A stretch of 64,000 nucleotides of DNA, from positions 50,927,751 to 50,991,750 of the forward strand of contig JAWZYU010000018.1 in NCBI GenBank assembly GCA_038380435.1. The letters run 5' to 3'. The DNA comes from Ryuthela nishihirai. Taxonomy: Eukaryota > Arthropoda > Arachnida > Araneae > Heptathelidae. The notes beneath the pieces are model-generated. The model saw only the letters and a program-made list of their open reading frames with translations. It was not told the origin of the DNA and made no database searches. This document shows positions 60,765 through 64,000 of this stretch, in pieces. The first letter of the stretch is position 1; every line of letters begins with the position of its first letter. The position numbers and the translations under genes are program-made.

Positions 60765-63150
60765 CAGTCATGGCCAACATCCAATCCGGGGGTTTTTGCC
60801 CCCGGGCCGGATTGGAAAAAAAAATATTTTCACGGGCCGGATGAAATATTAAAATGGCAAAATGTTAAGCAAAACACTTATTTCTTTAAGTAAACAAAAT
60901 TTTATTATGAAATTTGTTTATGAATAATTGTAAGTAAATCAATACAAAAAATTAACATAATAACTAATGCGACGTGTTGAGGCGGTTTGCATCGCTTATT
61001 ATTTTTTTAATATCTGGTTCTATACTTGTAGTAGCTATTCTTAACACAGCCTCCAAATGTAAATCATTCAATCTTGATCTTGTTGTACTTTTATTTAGAT
61101 TCATTAAAGAAAAGGTTTGTTCACAAATATAAGTTGAGCTAAAGATTACTAAATACGTCTTGGCAAGTTTTTTTAAATTTCCATATTTTTCATTATTCAA
61201 TTGCTTATAAAAATTACACAAATTTTCTTGCTCTTCTCGATATTTCTCATGTAATAATTCATCACATTGTAAATTAATTATTTCTAATTGTATATCAACA
61301 GGAACGTCATCAACTTGTACAGAAAATGGATTTCGGATAATAGATAAAATTTTATCAATTTTTTTGAAGCAATCGAATCTCTACTCGAAATCTGTCATTA
61401 GTGCAAGGATGTTTTTATTAAATGTTTTAACCTTTTCTTTTAAAATCTTTAAAGATATGGTCTGTAACGTTGGAAAATGATCAAATTTACATTCAGCCAG
61501 ATTTGTAGAAAAAAGGCGAAGCTTCATTTTAAAAGCTCTTAATTTCTGTATTAAATCATGAGCAAAAAAAGTTTTTCCTTGTAAACATGTGTTAAATTCG
61601 TTCAAATGTGTGAGAATATCCAAAGAAAATGCTAAATCACAAATTCAATTTGGATCTAATAATTCAGGAAAATCCTCATTTTCTTTAAGCATTAAAAATA
61701 TTTTTATTTCCTCTTGAAAAATGTCCAAACTTAACCAACGGATTTTATTGTGATATAGTACGTCTAAATGACTGGTATTTAGTTCTTCAAGGAGATCAAT
61801 AAATTGCCTGTGATTTAATCCTTTTGATCGTAGGAAATTCACTAATTTCACAACTACATTTGTAACATGATCGATTTTTAAAATATTTTTGAAAAGTGCG
61901 TGTTGATGAATAATGCAGTGTATGGGTATAATTTCATGATTTGGATCGATTTCGAAAATTTTATCTTCAATGCGTTTGAGCCCAATTTTTTTTCCGATCA
62001 TGTTTGGTGATCCATCTGTTGCAACATTCACCAATTTTTTCCAGTCAACATTGTACTCCAAAAAACACTTTTCAATCTCTCGGAAAAGATCTTCTCCCTT
62101 TGTTGTACCTTTCATCGGAACAATTGATAAAAGTTCTTCCGAAATTTGAAAATCTTCGGTGATAGCTCTGATAAAAATTAACAACTGAGCAGTATCTTTT
62201 ACATCGCAACTTTCGTCCAGAGCTATTGCATAAAAATTGGCCGATTTTAAATTATTTAATAACTGATTATTTATATTAGCATTTAAATTTTCTATTCTTC
62301 TAGCAATAGTTTGCCGAGACAGGCTTATATTTTCAAATTTATTTTTAACATCTGGACATATCACATCGCAAACATCCAACATGCACTGTTTTACAAATTC
62401 TCCTTCAGCAAAAGGTTTTCCACTTTGAGCAATACGTTTTGCTACTAAAAAACTTGCTTCAGTAACAGATTCTTGTAAGCGATTTTGCTTTAAAAATACA
62501 TTTTGCTGTCGAGTCAATTTTACTACCAGATCTGCGGTTTGTTTTTTTCGGCTTTCTTCGTTTAAATTTTGTGCGTAACTTGCATGTTTGGTTTCAAAAT
62601 GTCTTGTCAAGTTGTATTCTTTTAAAACTGCCACACTCGAGTTACAAATAAGACAAACTGCCTTATTATTGTACATTGCAAAAAAATATTTCCACCTCCA
62701 TTCTTCATTAAATATACGGCACTCTAAATCTACTTTTCGTTTTTTGGAAGTCATCCCTGGAGTGAAAAAATTTCTTAATATACACTATTTTCAAAAACAA
62801 AAATAAAATAACATACCGTTTAATAATAAATTGCCTGACTTTGGGTGCTGCACAGCAAGCTCCGCCTAAAGAGTGGGGTTTCACATCAGTGGACTGAATT
62901 GTGCGCGCGCAGCACCTGCCTCTCGTTCCAGTCATCTCGCCTGCTGGCAACGTCGCTTGAACATCAAACAGATCATATCGAGTACAGATGAGTATAAAAG
63001 TTTTAATTCTTTATAAAGGAATCTTTTTTTTAAAAATATAGAAGTATCGAGAATTCATTCGATTAATTACTAGAAGTTAAATGCTAATATTGAAAAATTG
63101 TTCGCGGGCCAGATAAATTCATTCCGCGGGCCGTATGTTGGCCATGCCTG
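60765..63150 (-). mobile_element. hAT transposon, near complete
   Basis: TIRs CAGTCATGGCCAACAT (60765-60780) and its inverted partner (63135-63150) match at 15 of 16 positions. The 8-bp TSD GTCTAGAC is at 60757-60764 and 63151-63158. 2386 bp with one transposase gene. Confidence 0.92.
60964..62754 (-). pseudogene. hAT transposase with two nonsense codons
   Basis: A single frame of 596 codons is interrupted only by TGA (61645-61647) and TAG (61381-61383); no frameshift is needed. A BED-type zinc finger near the N-terminus has Cys34, Cys37, His52 and His57 (CLIC and LTRHFETKH). The middle shows FYAIALDESCDVKDTAQLL and NVATDGSPNMIGKKIGLK, typical of the hAT/RNase H core, then IHCIIHQHALF. The C-terminus (LAKTYLVIFSSTYICEQTFS) is the hAT dimerisation region. 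The type resembles transposases often annotated in arthropods as GTF2IRD2-like or ZBED-like. Usual length is about 600, so nothing else is missing. Confidence 0.9.
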
Positions 63151-63163
63151 GTCTAGACAATGC

Positions 63164-63258
63164 AATAACGTAATAATACGTGACCCGGAGCACCGCAGTA
63201 CTATGCATATCACCATAAGGGAGTTGTCACAGAAACCACAATCGACTAACCAGGTCAG
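63164..63258 (+). repeat. Right member of the ~100-bp direct repeat
   Basis: TAACGTAATAATACGTGACC to CGACTAACCAGGTC. It lies just beyond the hAT TSD. Confidence 0.85.
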
Positions 63259-63339
63259 GGAGTTTCGCAAAAATAAATTCAACACTGGCCCAGGTGGGAC
63301 TCGAACTCGTCACCCAACCGACCGAGACACCCCGCCCCG

Positions 63340-64000
63340 TTTCCTTGAAAAGAAGCAGGTTTAATTAGAGCAGGATGAGAAGTAGAAGCAGGTTTTTCCT
63401 GAAATGTGACAGGCGGCATTTCGACACTTTCTAGGACGATTGATGATAATGTTACTTTTGCGACGCTTTTCTTAAAATATGTTTCTAGGGAATTTAAAAC
63501 AGCGATCTTAATTTCCTCCTGGCAGATTTTCTTTTAAAAAGTTCCCAAGTACAATTATTGGTTCATATAATTGCATATATGCCAGAATTTCTAATACTTC
63601 AATTCTTTATGTTACTTCATTCTTAACTAAAGATTCACGTAAAACATAATTTTTCTAACTCAAAGAACTGCTAATTTTCGAGATATTTGTTACTTAGACT
63701 AATCAAATGGCATTTCGCATTTCTAAAGGGAAAAAATAAACTGCTATTTATTATTCATAAAATGCAAATCACATTGACAATTAAAAGTGTTTTGTTCTCC
63801 AAAAAGTCAATTAATATCATTTTTTAAAAACATTTGTGTACAAACGAGACGTTTATAGAAAACTGAAATATATTGTTACGACAGTGAACGTGCTACAACG
63901 AGTTGTGATGGGCGTGTCATGAACGTTCGTGTAGGCTTCTGCGTAAGAATTAATTAACTAACGAATCGGAACATATAACCGATCTGAAATATGAGAAAGA
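63340..64000. other. Window end, nothing recognised
   Basis: A/T-rich unique sequence without coding frames or TE signatures. Confidence 0.45.

Larger units (their letters stand above)
60370..63339 (-). mobile_element. SINE-A copy 31, old, split by a hAT element
   Basis: The 3' part is at 60370-60650 and the tRNA-like end (GGGACTCGAACTC, then CCGAGACACCCCGCCCC) at about 63260-63339. Between them are a duplicated ~100-bp segment and the 2.4-kb hAT. Confidence 0.75.

Overview
This is a eukaryotic nuclear window, very probably from an arthropod. An arachnid such as a spider is my best guess, inferred from gene style, multi-kilobase introns and repeat types, not proven. It is A+T-rich and contains split genes with GT-AG introns, TATA boxes and a polyadenylation signal. 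It has no operons, ribosome binding sites or CRISPR arrays. Most of the sequence is transposable elements (TEs).

Genes. One complete host gene lies on the + strand at 961-24458. Its five coding exons (961-1000, 8912-9047, 16014-16159, 19440-19575, 24209-24458) join with alternating intron phases 1-2-1-2 into a 235-residue secreted protein with a signal peptide and 12 cysteines. A TATA box (859-866) and an AATAAA (24567-24572) frame it. A second TATA box (50993-51000) precedes a short first exon (51114-51150) that encodes another signal-peptide start and also ends in a phase-1 donor. It is probably a tandem relative whose later exons I could not find here. Every intron of the first gene carries TE copies, and a nine-copy 177-bp tandem array runs straight into the splice acceptor of exon 3.

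Repeats. About 31 copies of a ~390-bp tRNA-derived SINE (called SINE-A here) are scattered on both strands, many with clear 8-15 bp target-site duplications (TSDs). A second tRNA-headed SINE (SINE-B) has nine copies. One full-length RTE-type LINE (44591-48184, 10-bp TSD, intact 1003-residue endonuclease/reverse transcriptase) is present with several relics, including a younger copy inserted into an older, opposite-strand copy (53684-56665). DNA transposons include a ~2.4-kb hAT with only two nonsense codons (60765-63150), a hAT MITE carrying a nested SINE (34331-34933), a mariner-like element with ~100-bp terminal repeats (5926-7492), several decayed Tc1/mariner copies, a pogo/Tigger-like MITE (9656-10359) and a striking foldback element with ~635-bp inverted arms and an 8-bp TSD (27944-29479).

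Other structure. There are a 34-bp minisatellite (52741-53659), a degenerate TTTTGCCAACTC-rich array (56815-57720), a 36-bp triplication, several near-perfect hairpins, and one 49-bp filler copy inside a LINE relic. I see no obviously new functional system. The most interesting features are the array-embedded splice acceptor, the foldback element with coding sequence in its arms, and the layered TE insertions that can be ordered in time.
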